64,000 nt of DNA from Onthophagus taurus (Eukaryota > Arthropoda > Insecta > Coleoptera > Scarabaeidae), in assembly GCF_036711975.1 (NCBI RefSeq), contig NC_091976.1, positions 33,108,001 through 33,172,000 of the forward strand, written 5' to 3'. The translations under genes and the position numbers were made by a program. The notes under the pieces were generated by a model. It searched no databases. It saw only the letters and a list, made by a program, of their open reading frames with translations, and was not told the DNA's origin. Below, one piece after another: positions 1 through 11,502 of this stretch. Position 1 is the stretch's first letter, and each line of letters opens with the position of its first letter.

Positions 1-18
1 TAAATATTTCTGTTTTAG

Positions 19-70
19 ACATGACGAGAAAGCTGCTGCTCAAATTAAACTGATCAAAGATTCTGCTTAA
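19..70 (+). CDS. Terminal coding exon of an unrecognised gene
   Basis: A pyrimidine-rich acceptor ends in TTTTAG at 17-18. After it, one frame reads HDEKAAAQIKLIKDSA and then stops at 68-70. The first base of the exon completes a split codon. The rest of the gene lies left of the window, so neither the family nor the reading frame can be confirmed. Another frame gives a shorter peptide. The charged, alanine-rich tail has no motif I recognise. Confidence 0.4.
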
Positions 71-2983
71 CCTAAGATTTGCTAAAAATCATGGAAAACG
101 GAAAAAGTTTTGTACATTCAGCTAGATACTTGTATATTTTGTGTCAGTGTCACAGTCAAAGATGCCATGCTTGATCTTTGACAGAACCTCATTCGCGATT
201 AACGAAGATCTAAGAACAAAGACGAAGTTATTCAATCGTAGAATTCAAATTGAATTGGGCAGAGCTTCTAGCTCGTTTAAAGAAGGGAAAATGGATGAAG
301 AGTGCTTGAATGGATAAGAAAAGTAGAGGATGATGTCAAAAGAATGACGATTTCAAATTCTTAGTGTATAAATATAAACCCAAAATAATTTTTTTCTTTT
401 TGAATAACGAAAGGTTAAACGTCATTGTGACAGATATCGATTTCAAAACATGATATAAAAAAATTCCCTATGAATCTTACCAAATTGTTACCAACTTCAC
501 AACGATTTGACATTTGTCAATGTCAAAAAGAAAAACATAATGTTAGTGAGAAATTTAAAGAATTTCAAGGTAAGTTTATTGTAAATTCAAAAAAATCTAG
601 GTAAAATAAACTTATTTTCACGATCTTGTGCCATTTAAAAGTAAAAACAACCTAATTTAAAATCTATTTTTGGTTTAACACTCACTTTCATCGCAGCGAA
701 AATAAATCAGCCCACACTGGAAGCAAAAAAAAAAAAAATAAAATAAAAAAGAAATCATAAAAATCATTCGAAAACTTTCCAAAAACAACATCGAAATTAA
801 TCACACCACCGCGTTTATTATTATAAACATCTAAATATGGAAATTTGTATCGGGCGAAAGATAAATTTCGCGATCTCGCTTCTTTAATGTATTTTTAGCC
901 AAATTTAAAATTAAAACGGAAACCCGGATTTGCGTCAAAACGGACGTAACGCTGGGTTTTCGGCGAAAATTTGTTTGCCATCTACCAGAAATAATATTCG
1001 ACGTCATTACTTTCACATTTTCATCTAAAATACTTTTATAATCAATAAAATATTTAAAAAAAATAAATAAATTAAGTATTAGTATACGTTCAGAAATAAT
1101 TTGACAGTTAAACGTCAAAAAAAATTTCAAGTTTCGATTGACAACCAAATTCTTAATTTTAAGTTTTAAAATTTTACAAATTGTTTTATATATTTTAAAG
1201 AAATATTAAAAAAATAAGTTATGAATATTATCTGAAAGTAATCATCCGCATAAAATGAATTATTTAAACACTCAGAAATAATTTGACAGTTATATGTTTA
1301 TGTAGGAGTGAATTCCTTCACAGCACTTAGGCCGTAGCAGCCCCTTCTACATCCCCACAATTTACAGTTCATTCAGGGGTCAGAAAACCAGATCTAGGTT
1401 TTAATGAACGTTAATATAGAATAGAAGGGTTTGTTCTTTATGTCAGAAATTCTGCAAATTTAGCAATTTTTCTGTTATTTCATAACTCATAAACAAGAAA
1501 TTTTGTGTTGATGCCAAAGATCTTTCTTCTAATAACATTGGCAGTGACTCTCGAATAAAACCACCTCCTTACCTTTTGATTAATTATGTAATTAAATTTT
1601 GATTAAAAAATTATTATTAAAATAGATTTTTAATCATCTTTTTAAATAGAATTGAAAAATGTAATTTTTTAAAATATGAGACGGTGACCCATTTCGGTAA
1701 CATATTTCGCTGACCTGGTTCATTTATTCGGAGTGGATGATCGTAAACATTTTTAGCCACATTTCAAGTGGCAGGCGCAGCTATTTTAAACAAAACCACT
1801 TCGCTCAGCTGTGTGGCGACACTAAACTGGCTCGATTCGAGACGGTCAAATGTCGAAAATATCCTGGCACAGTCAAATTACAAAACTATGTTTCATAATT
1901 TTCGAAAAATTTTCAAAAAAAACTAAACCAAAAACAAAATTGGTGTAGATATGATTTTATCCGACGTATTTGTTTTATATCGTAATAATAAACCCTAAAA
2001 TAAACCAAAAGTCGTCAATCACCCACACGGAGTGAATAGAGAAACTCGTGTGCGTTTTCAAAAACTCAATGTCATGCAATAATAACAACGTTACACGTTT
2101 TCTCGTCCTCCAAGGCTGTTGAATGCTGATGCCGATTTTCCTGGGCCTCTGAAATACAATTCGCTGGTTACGAAAATAGATTTTCGGCGATCGTTTATTT
2201 ACTAAATCTCCGAGAATCGTTAGCGCATGCTCAATATTTTTATTTAGAAATTAAACTCTTTGAAATTCATTTAAATCCAATTTAGCTTATTAATTAAGAA
2301 ATTAAGAAAGAATTTGTAATTATTACAACGTATTTTCTTGGCAAGTTTAAAACAGAAAAATTATCGTGGCTGAATCTTTTAAAATAGACCAAGTTATAAT
2401 TATACCCACCTTTAAACAAGCTGTGGAAGGTCATGTATTTCTTATTCATTTAAATTTTCATTAAAAATTATTTTAAAAAGAAATTGTATGGTTACAACAG
2501 CTTTTTAGAAAAGTATTCAAGATTCACGCCAGAAATTCTTATTCTTATAATAATATCAGTGCCATTTTGGCAACGGCTTAAGAGCTATTATGTATTAAAA
2601 GATAAGTACTCACACGAGAAGTATGTTAAACATTCTTTTAAAATCCTTAAAATACATAAAAGGAGTTATAAAATTTTAAAATTACTTATTCGGGCTAAAC
2701 CCGAATGATTCCAGTTCTTGATCTATTCGGGTTTAGCCGTGCGTCTGAAGAACTTTCCAAGTGTTAGGGAAATGCTTTTATTTCAGTAATTGCAATTCCA
2801 TAGGAAATGGAACGTCTAAAAAACAAGATATGGCAGTTTTATCTTTTATAAATAGTTTAGACGCAAAAATGATTTTTATCTTTACATCGTTGTAGCCTTT
2901 CTAGTCTTTTTTCCAATCAATAACGTCTATTGGTTCCTCCGTGTAATTTCGTAAACAATTTTCAAGTGTAAAATGAGTAAAAG
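71..2983. other. Intergenic DNA with no supported gene
   Basis: I see no exon chain or recognisable protein here. The sequence is AT-rich. A segment reading cagaaataatttgacagtta occurs twice, near 1089 and 1271, which suggests a short dispersed repeat. Near 2692-2735 the word cgggctaaacccgaat is followed by its inverted partner attcgggtttagcc. The latter resembles a stretch at about 14,889. The small open frames show no family similarity. Confidence 0.5.
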
Positions 2984-5360
2984 ATGAATTCTGCAGAATA
3001 TTGTAATAAACTAGTGCTGATTTTGGGAAAAGCCGGATATTCGGCATCCCCTTCGGCCGGATATCCGCCCATTATGGTTATAATTTCTGAAGTGATACCC
3101 TACATTCCCACATTATTGCGATATTTGAGTAAAACTGAAATTAATAAGAAAGCTGATAAGATATGTTAACTTATTTGGATCCAAGATACAAAATGAACTT
3201 TTTTGATGCTGATTTAACTAACGAAGCAACTATAAAAAGGGGATACTTTAATTAATACGATATTTCCACAAGGATCCTCCAAGAAATTAATTTTATAGCG
3301 AATTTTGACAGTTATCGATGAAAATTGCGACATCGAAATTTTATCAAAATTTCAAATATAGGATTCTCAAAAACTAGAAGTTATTTTTCAAAACGGGTTG
3401 GTTCATTGGAAAGAAGACACTTTCATTAACATTTTGGGAAATTTTCATACTCATATTCCAAGAAATCGATTTTATACGAATTTTTAAAACTTAATCGGCG
3501 AAAATTCTAAATTCGAAAAAATTGTCGATCATTTCAAAAATTTATTTCTCAAGAACTGAAAGTGATTTTTCAAAACGGCTTTTTGTATTAAAAAGAGGAT
3601 ACTTTAATTAATAATTGGTGATATTTCCACAAGGATCCTCCAAGAAATTAATTTCATAGCGAATTTTGACAGTTATCGATGAAAATTGCGACATCGAAAT
3701 TTTATCAAAATTTCAAATATTGGATTCTCAAAAACTAGACGTTATTTTTCAAAACGGGTTGGTTCATTGGAAAGAAGACACTTTCATTAACATTTTGGGA
3801 AATGTTCATACTCATATTCCAAGAAATCGATTTTATACGAATTTTTAAAACTTAATCGGCGAAAATTCCAAATTTGAAAAAATTTTCGATTATTTCAAAA
3901 ATTTATTTCTCAAGAACTGAAAGTGATTTTTCAAAACGGCTTTTTGCATTAAAAAGAGGATACTTTAATTAATAATTGGTGATATTTCCACAGAATCCTT
4001 CAAGAAATTAATTTTATAGCGAATTTTGACAGTTATCGATGAAAATTGCAACATCGAAAATTTAATCAAAACTTCAAATATTGTTTTCTCAAAAACTAAA
4101 AGTTATTTTTCAAGACGTGTTGGTTCATTGGAAAGAAGACACTCTTATTAACACTTTGGTAAATTTTCAAACTCATATTCCCATAAATGGATTTTATACG
4201 AATTTTTAAAACTGAATCGGCGAAAATTGCAAAATTCGAAAAAATTGTCGATTATTTCAAAAATTTATTTCTCAAAAACTAAAAGTAATTTTTCAAAACA
4301 GCTTTTAGCATTAAAAAGAGAATACTATAATTAATAATTGGTGATATTTCCACAAGGATCCTCCAAGAAATTAATTTTATAGCGAATTTTGACAGTTATC
4401 GATGAAAATTGCAACATCGAAAATTTTATCAAAATTTAAAATATTGTTTTCTCGAAAACTAATAGTTATTTTTCAAAACGTGTTGGTTCATTGGAAAGAG
4501 GACACTCTTAATAACACTTTGGAAAATTTTCAAACTCATATTCCAAGAAATGGATTTTATACGAATTTTTAAAACTGAGTCGGCGAAAATTGCAAAATTC
4601 GAATTCGATTATTTCAAAAATTTATTTCTCAAAAACTAAATGTGATTTTTCAAAACGGCTTTTTGCATTAAAAAGAGGATACTTTAATTAATAATAGAAA
4701 GTGATAACAGCAACAGTTCTGTTAGTAATGAATGTGATGATGAATTACAAGCAAAGAGAAGAAAACTAGACAAAACTGCAACAAGAGATTTTATATATCA
4801 TATTGGGATTGTTACAATGAGGTGGCATATATTTTTCCACCACTATTATAGACCATTCCAAGTATCTATCTCATATTTGGATTGTATTGCCATTATTCTA
4901 GCTTACTCATGACAATACAGGACAATTTCCACCAGAATTCCAAGAGGAGGTTTGTGATTTTGTAGCATCGAGATGCAAAAGACTCACACTTTGACGCCTC
5001 CAGAGATGTCACAAACTTCTAAAACGCTTCTCATGGAGCTCAAAGACAACCTCTGTACTGATGAATGAAAGATTCATGATTGAAAATTCTTGCGTACACG
5101 GTTCAGGAAGCGAATGAGTTCTCGAAAGAGTCACGTCACTACTTTTTGTGGATCAAGGGGTTAAAATCAACTCTCAGAACTATCTTGATGAGATTCTGAT
5201 AAAGCAACTATGTACTTCCTTCAAAAACTGTCTTTGGACATTCCAAAAGAAATGTTCAGCCTCAAAAACGTTTCGGGTTATCCGTGGTATTACTTCTTCA
5301 TGTATGGCGTTTGTTGCTAATTGCTTGAATTTCGCAAAACTGATACAGAGTCTAAAATCA
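2984..5360 (+). pseudogene. hAT-like (ZBED-type) transposase remnant, interrupted by a satellite array
   Basis: Fragments typical of ZBED-type hAT transposases appear in order on the plus strand. Around 3090-3150 the text VIPYIPTLLRYLSK is read. Around 3168-3235 comes a TYLDPRYKMNFFDADL stretch, matching the familiar LDPRxK block. After the satellite array, from about 4,697, a Ser/Asn-rich acidic segment runs into QAKRRKLDK, as expected between the LDPR block and the C-terminal dimerisation region. The reading frame shifts and contains stops, so no active transposase is encoded. A GC-rich palindromic insert at about 3032-3070 (ggatattcggc...gccggatatcc) interrupts the first fragment. The family is assigned by motif memory only. 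Confidence 0.5.
3238..4695. repeat. Tandem satellite array, about 361-bp dimeric unit, four copies
   Basis: The word ggatcctcc and its variants recur near 3272, 3633, 3991 and 4357, giving a period of about 360 bp. Each unit contains two related halves of about 180 bp: each half has a stretch like ttctcaaaaactaaaagt followed by atttttcaaaacg. The basic monomer is therefore about 180 bp and the amplified unit is a dimer. Copies differ by scattered substitutions and small indels. Confidence 0.85.
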
Positions 5361-6501
5361 ATGTAGATATAAATCAATCAGGCAGTATGGTGAATTGAGA
5401 TCTATTTTAGTCTAAGAACATCAAAACGCTAATTTTGACAACACCACGCGTCATATCATCATATTGAAATTATGTAGCTGTTAAGACAGTTAATATTGGT
5501 TCGTTAATTTAAATTGCATTACTCAGATCTGGCGTCAGAACAGAAAATTGTTCGAGTTTCAAAATGTTGAAGCGCCTCAAAAGTACAGGAATAAGATCCT
5601 TGAATGGAGTTATAAACAAAAATTCTCTCGCGGTCGTGACGTTTTTTGATGAGAGGCTGTAAACGCGGGCGTTCGTATCGCGCGGTGGTGGGGGTGGTCA
5701 TATTCGACGTCTTGCGTCGCGACGCCTCGATCGCAGTTTAGTGCTGGACGACAGTCGCCGCAATCGACTCGTTAAGAGAACACTTAGGTCAGTAGAAAGA
5801 ACCAACTTTAGATTATCTTGAAATCAGTGACTTGAAAAGAAAAATAAAAAGCTTTCAAGCAGTGTCCAAAAAGTTCTTTTCGGGTTTTAGTTCAAGTTTT
5901 CAATTTTATTTTTGGTTATCGTAAGTAAATGTCAAAATTTTTTGATTCGATTCGATCAATTTTGAATTTTGTGTGTTAGGTAATCGTTTTAGTTTGGATT
6001 TTTTTGATCAAACTCAAAATTAACTCGTTAAGTAACTTTGATTTGACTCAGTTGTAATAGGAGGTGAGCTATAAATAACCATGCTCCATATTAGTGATCC
6101 CAGGTCTTTTTCGGTGACGTCACTCACCTTAATCGGTTCATCAATCTTTTCAATCAACAAAGACATTTTTTAAAATTTTATTTTCAAAAAAGTTAAAATT
6201 AGAAAATCGTTTGAAATCTTTAAACGTAAACTTTGGGAGTTAAAAAAAATGAAATAAACTGAAATAACAGTGGGAGTGAGAACCTCTATTTTTGAACATT
6301 CCAACCTTGGCCAGCAAAACGTTTTGCCAAAAAGTTGCTGTACGTGTATGAACTCGTTACGAATTTACGGGTGTCGTTTCTCTAACGGCATCGACCAAAA
6401 TAGATTCGTTCGGGCCAAAATTTGCTTTTGGCGAGCGTTACCTCGACTTGCATCATCATCAACCTGATTGATCAAAAAAATTTGATTTTTTAAATATTTA
6501 G
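5361..6501. promoter_or_regulatory. Upstream region and probable 5' UTR exons of Mf
   Basis: A GC-richer block at about 5,640-5,790 ends in cacttag followed by a GTCAGT donor at about 5,787, consistent with a non-coding first exon. A second possible promoter has a TATA-like ctataaata at about 6,070-6,078. The acceptor for the first coding exon ends in AG at 6500-6501. Transcription start sites are inferred, not seen. Confidence 0.4.
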
Positions 6502-6534
6502 AGGACCGACCGACACGCATAGAGAACCGCCAAG

Positions 6535-9500
6535 ATGTTCAAAAATCACCTGGAGATGATAGGCCGGAATGAAACGGCTTCGAAGAAAGCCAAATTTTGG
6601 CAATCTTTTGTAAGATCCCTCAAGGGTGAGTTCAAAAATTGACCTCTTTGAATTTGTAAATAAAATAATTTTTTTGCGATAGGATCTGATGATATTAGGG
6701 CAACCGACCCGATTTATAGACCTCGCGGAATCTTCAGACCGATCAATGAATTCGCCGAGTTCTCCTCGACATGGCCGAAATCGATCTACGACGATCCCAT
6801 TCACGCGGGAGAACGCATCCACGTTCCGGGATATCGTTATGATCCACTTCATCGCGATACTTACGGCTACTCACCCAGACCGATTTTCCCACACAACTAC
6901 TCGACCTTAGACAGGTACCGACCTGGTAAGTCTGGCCATTAAATTCGAGATTCGGAAAAAAATCTCGTATTATCTTTTATTATTATTGTAAAATTTGTAA
7001 AATCACAAGATCTTTACTCTATATAATCAACGCCATACTCAGCGGCGACTTCGGTGACGAAGTGGGATTGATAAATATTAATTAAATTTATTCATTTATT
7101 TTCTATAAGTGTAAAAACTACTTCTTACAATTAGTTTGTAACTTCTTTGTCCAGTGGAAACTCGTGTCTAGTTAGCGAAAAATTTGTAAATAAGGCGACT
7201 GTTTATTATTACATGAATTATACTTGAATAAATGTGTTTTGAAAGACAAGACTACTCGAATATGTCTAATTGCCCGTGCAAAAGCTTGAGCACTTCACGT
7301 AATTCCATATTCACGCCGATTCTTTTTAAAAAACTTATTTTTTATCTTTTTACTTAAGTACTACTGGATCACGCCAAAAACATTTAAATTTATTTCGAAG
7401 AAATTTGAGAAGAAAGTATGAAAAAAATCCCGTTTTTGGCTACACTATAAATTTGGATTTTGGCCACAGTTTATATTACGTCACATATATTTTTAGATTT
7501 TACGATTCTAATATAATGGGTTTAAAATTCTCATTTTTGATCGTTTTGGCAAAAGATTTCATCTCATTTCAATCGGATTTAACTCTTGGTTGTCCATAAT
7601 AATGTTTTACATAAGATTTAATCAATGTCATGATCCTATTTGACTTTCTAAAGTTGTCCATAGCAGTGAAAGTTGTTTGAAAAGATGTTACTGCTTGTGT
7701 ACATACTCCTTGGTTCACCATTAAGGAATAAAAGCAACGAGAAGTCTTTCGTTTCAATCTTTTGGAGAGGATTAAGTGTTATCTCTTAGTCAATATTTGC
7801 ATAAGATTTACAACGATTTAATCAATCTCATGATCCTATTTGACTTTCAAAAGTTGTCCATAGCATTGCAAGTTATCTGAAAAAATGTTACTACATACTC
7901 CTTGGTTCAACATTAACTAATATAAGTATTATCTCTTAGTTAATAAAGATATTCCGTTCTTAATTTCCAAACCTATCCAAAAGATGTTTAGCAAACACCC
8001 TATAATGGGTTAATAGTCATAAAAGGTGAAGATACAGGATAAGAAATCGACGTTATTGGAGTTTTAGTCCTCAACACATATTGCTGCTTTTATCTAGAAC
8101 GATGCATCATCACAAAACGGTCCAGATTCAAGCTTTAGTAACTTAATGAAAAAAGAGTCTGAAACAAAGATGATTAAGAATTGAAATTCTTGCATAAAGA
8201 AAATGAGGATGATGTAAAGAGATATTAAATAGAAGATTAAATAGAACTTACGTCAAAAGGACGATTTTGCTAACAGCTGGATGTTCCTGAGAATATCATT
8301 GATTAAGATTAACTTCATAAATATATTTGCAACAATCAATTTTTTTTTATATCTGTCAAATTTGGTAACAATTAGAAAGATTAACAGGGAATTTTGTTAT
8401 ATCAAGTTATAAAATAAATTTGTGTCAAATCAATTTTTTGTATATTAATAATTTTTAGTTTTACATTAATACGCAAATAATTGAACTAAAATAAACGTAA
8501 AGAGCGCATTATTAATCTTAATCGTAATACAAAGAAAATTTAAGATTGACAGATATCAAAAAAAAAGGGTGTACAAATTTGTAAAAGTAAATTCGGGATT
8601 TATCAATAGATGGCGCTAGCTGTCAATGTAATTAGCGTCAAGTCGCGTCATTCATTTCAATTCGTTAATATTTATAAGATTTTGAATTTTCAACGCTAAA
8701 AATTTCATACAACGACATAGTTTGTAATTGCGTTTAAAAATTTCAAATTTGGAAAATTAATATGTGACGATTTTGAATTATGATGAAAAATGGACGCATT
8801 TGAAACGAACTTCATTCGAATCACTGACATTGACGTTGCATTTATAACCTCAACAGTACCGATGATAACATTTGTCCCTGGATCATATTAATGCTTAAGA
8901 ACTGTGGAATGATTGGTGTGGTATTTAAGCAATACATAAAGAATACATGGTCGGATGCACATTGCGTATATATGGACGCTTCGCTAGTTCAAGAGCCAAA
9001 AAGTGTTTCATGCGGGATTTATCCCTTCATTGGAGAATGAAGAATGCAGAAGAACCACTTGCACTAACTTTGGAAAGGAGAATCTCGAAGCACACTCGAG
9101 CGTATTAAGAACCCAAATCTTATAAAGAAATTACTTCTTTATATCAGTGGAGCTTTAAGTCTATTAAATTTGGCATATCAGAAAGATATTGATATCACAC
9201 TGGTATGGGGTACCGGGGCATATGGGAGTAGAAACGAAAAAGCTGACGAATTGGCGAACAGGGGACACCAGGAGGAGGTTCACAGAGTAAAAATCTATGG
9301 AAAAGAATTACATCAGCAAGATGTTAATGACATAAACCATTAATGCAAACAAGAGTGGACTGAATGTTTCTAGTTGTAGATCTAATGTTAGTTCTAGTGG
9401 CAGGGACAGGTAGCGCTATTTAACATAAGATATCACTATGTGGCATATTTTTATTGAACTAACACTAAAACTAACACTAGACCTAGAAAGTATCCTAGAA

Positions 9501-11502
9501 AGACCTAGAACTGAAATCATCCAAGAGTCAGTGAAAACTCTATAGCTGAAGCATGATATGAACGAAAAGTTCGAACTCCAAACCCCAACCGGATGTCAAT
9601 CATCATCAAATCAAAACCTCAACAACAAGTTTGTTAATGTAGAAACGCTTGATTATTATAAATAATAAAAAAGGGATTTATTTCACACTACGATTTTAAA
9701 ATAAAATGGTGCAATCCAGTTTTACTTGACAAAGTAGATAATTAATTCCATAAACTAACGTTAGTGTGCTTACAAAGCAGCTTTTTAACCCGCTCCAGCG
9801 ATTGCCAGGGCGATGACTTATTTTAATTTCACTTTTTGTTGTCTCCACCACGTTGCTTTTACCATAACCACACCACATCCATTAATTCCTCCCCCGAAAA
9901 AAAAATGATTAGACAAAAATGTATTAAAATAGTGATTTTATCCATATTTTTTCTTTAAAAAGTGTCAAGAAAGAACATCACCACCACATCTTCCGAGATT
10001 GATTAAAAAAAAAGTAAAAAGCTTATTACTAATTAATCACCATATAAATGTCATTATAACGGCATTAAAAAAATTTTTTTTTTGATACGTTATCCAAGAC
10101 GTGATTTTTTTGAATAAGGTAAGACCGATTTTTTGTCTCCTTTTTTTTGATAATGTCACAATCACTGTCACAACAATGAGCTTAGCTGCTGCTCTTAACT
10201 GCTTTTTAAGACAAGCAAGTATTGGTAGTAGTCAAAATTATATACATAAATGATGCATGATTTAAATTTCAACAAATAAATAAAATAAAGAGGGATAAAG
10301 AAGAAGTGATTGGAAAAGCTTTGCTTCCACGCTAAATAAACAACAATATAAATATTTACAAATTTAAAATGAGATTTAGATTTAGAAAAAAAAATATTTC
10401 GATTTTCTTTTGTAAATTAGTATACCACGTGTCAAAACCAAGGAGCCCTTTTGACGCTGATAAGGCATGGCAAGATCATTTGGATCGTGTCTCCAAGAGG
10501 GAACCAAGCATCTTCCACACGACTTATCCATTCAGCCGTTACCCGCTTTACTTAGTCTACAGCAAGAGACCACCACCACCACTTCCGCTTGACCCCAACC
10601 GCAGTTGGTTGGATCATTTGGATCGTTTGGGAATGTTGGATAGGCTCGGTAATTACTGGCCGAGATACTTATCACCAACACCCATCAAAGTAAGAATAAA
10701 TATTTTAGCTAAATCAATTTTGATTAATTTTCTTTTTCGTTGCGTTAGGTTGGAGATTTCGCCCCAAGGCCATCCGAGGTAGCTTACAACTACGCTGGTC
10801 AACCGATTTACACCCGAGGAGGCCTGCTGCCAAGTAAGAGACTCTATCATGAATTATTGAATCCCAGCCCCTATCGTCCCATCTCCTCCTTCGTTCGCAA
10901 TCCCTGGTGGTGGGATTGGCCCTATCTTCGTCCCTACAACCCTCTGTTCAGGTGGAGGCCACCGTTCTACCTTAGGGACTCTTACCTCTCCCCGGTGAAG
11001 AGGACCTATCTTTGGGACAAGCACCCCATTCGACCTTTCGGTAAGTCTTCTTAAACGGGCTCCTCAAATCCATCTTATTCTCAAAAAGACTCTTTAATCA
11101 ATTACGATTTCTCCAAATTTTTTCCTTAAAACAAAAGTCTATTGAGAATAAAAAAACATTCACTAAACACCATCGCAGAATTTTTTTTGAATCAAATTTT
11201 GGAAATCGGACAGCAACTTTAGGCACGGGTCGCTTTATTCTAACACCAAAATCATAAAGAGTTTCATTTTTGGGTAAGTAAAATTGAATTGATTCCCCAA
11301 AATTTACTTTTACCCTTTTTTTCTCTTATCTTAGAGATAGAAAATTTGTCCCTTTTCAGCTGTCCTCTATGTAAATCGTTTTTTTACTATTTATTTTTGT
11401 GTTTTTAAAACAAATTTTCTAAATTACTAACTCACTTTAAACGTTAATTAAAAACCAAACGATTAATTTGATTTATTTGATTTTTCAGCGGCTGTCTTCT
11501 AA
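6535..11502 (+). CDS. Mf: Myofilin (muscle thick-filament protein), spliced
   Basis: The protein starts MFKNHLEMIGRNETASKKAK, the highly conserved N-terminus of insect myofilin, a thick-filament protein of striated muscle. Coding exons: 6535-6625, 6683-6925, 10421-10689, 10749-11040, 11489-11502, all with GT-AG borders and matching phases. The protein is about 300 residues, rich in Pro, Tyr, Arg and Trp, with a DADKAWQDHLDR block and the related PNRSWLDHLDRLG about 55 residues later. The last exon adds only AAVF before the stop. Reading through two donors gives short alternative tails: GKSGH after exon 2 (stop near 6942, with an AATAAA at about 7,229) and GKSS after exon 4. The long intron 6926-10420 is full of repeats. 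AATAAA at 11,689 fits the main 3' end. Confidence 0.88.
6926..10420. other. Repeat-rich intron of Mf
   Basis: This 3.5-kb intron holds an imperfect direct duplication (7608-7795 against 7798-7950) built around tgatcctatttgactttc and catactccttggttca. It also holds a LINE RNase H remnant near 8.95-9.35 kb and low-complexity AT tracts near 9.9-10.15 kb. An AGATGGCGCTAG word lies at about 8,609. No further exon is supported. Confidence 0.6.
8955..9342 (+). pseudogene. LINE remnant: RNase H domain of a non-LTR retrotransposon
   Basis: The plus strand reads WSDAHCVYMDAS near 8,950-8,985. After a disrupted stretch it reads DIDITLVWGTGAYGSRNEKADELANRG near 9,187-9,270. This resembles the RNase H tail of non-LTR elements, which has a W-T-D-G-S start and a V-x-G-H-x-G-x-x-x-N-E-x-A-D-x-L-A block. 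The normal PGHSG is GTGAYG here, so the catalytic histidine position is lost. The fragment is 5'-truncated and frameshifted. Confidence 0.6.
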
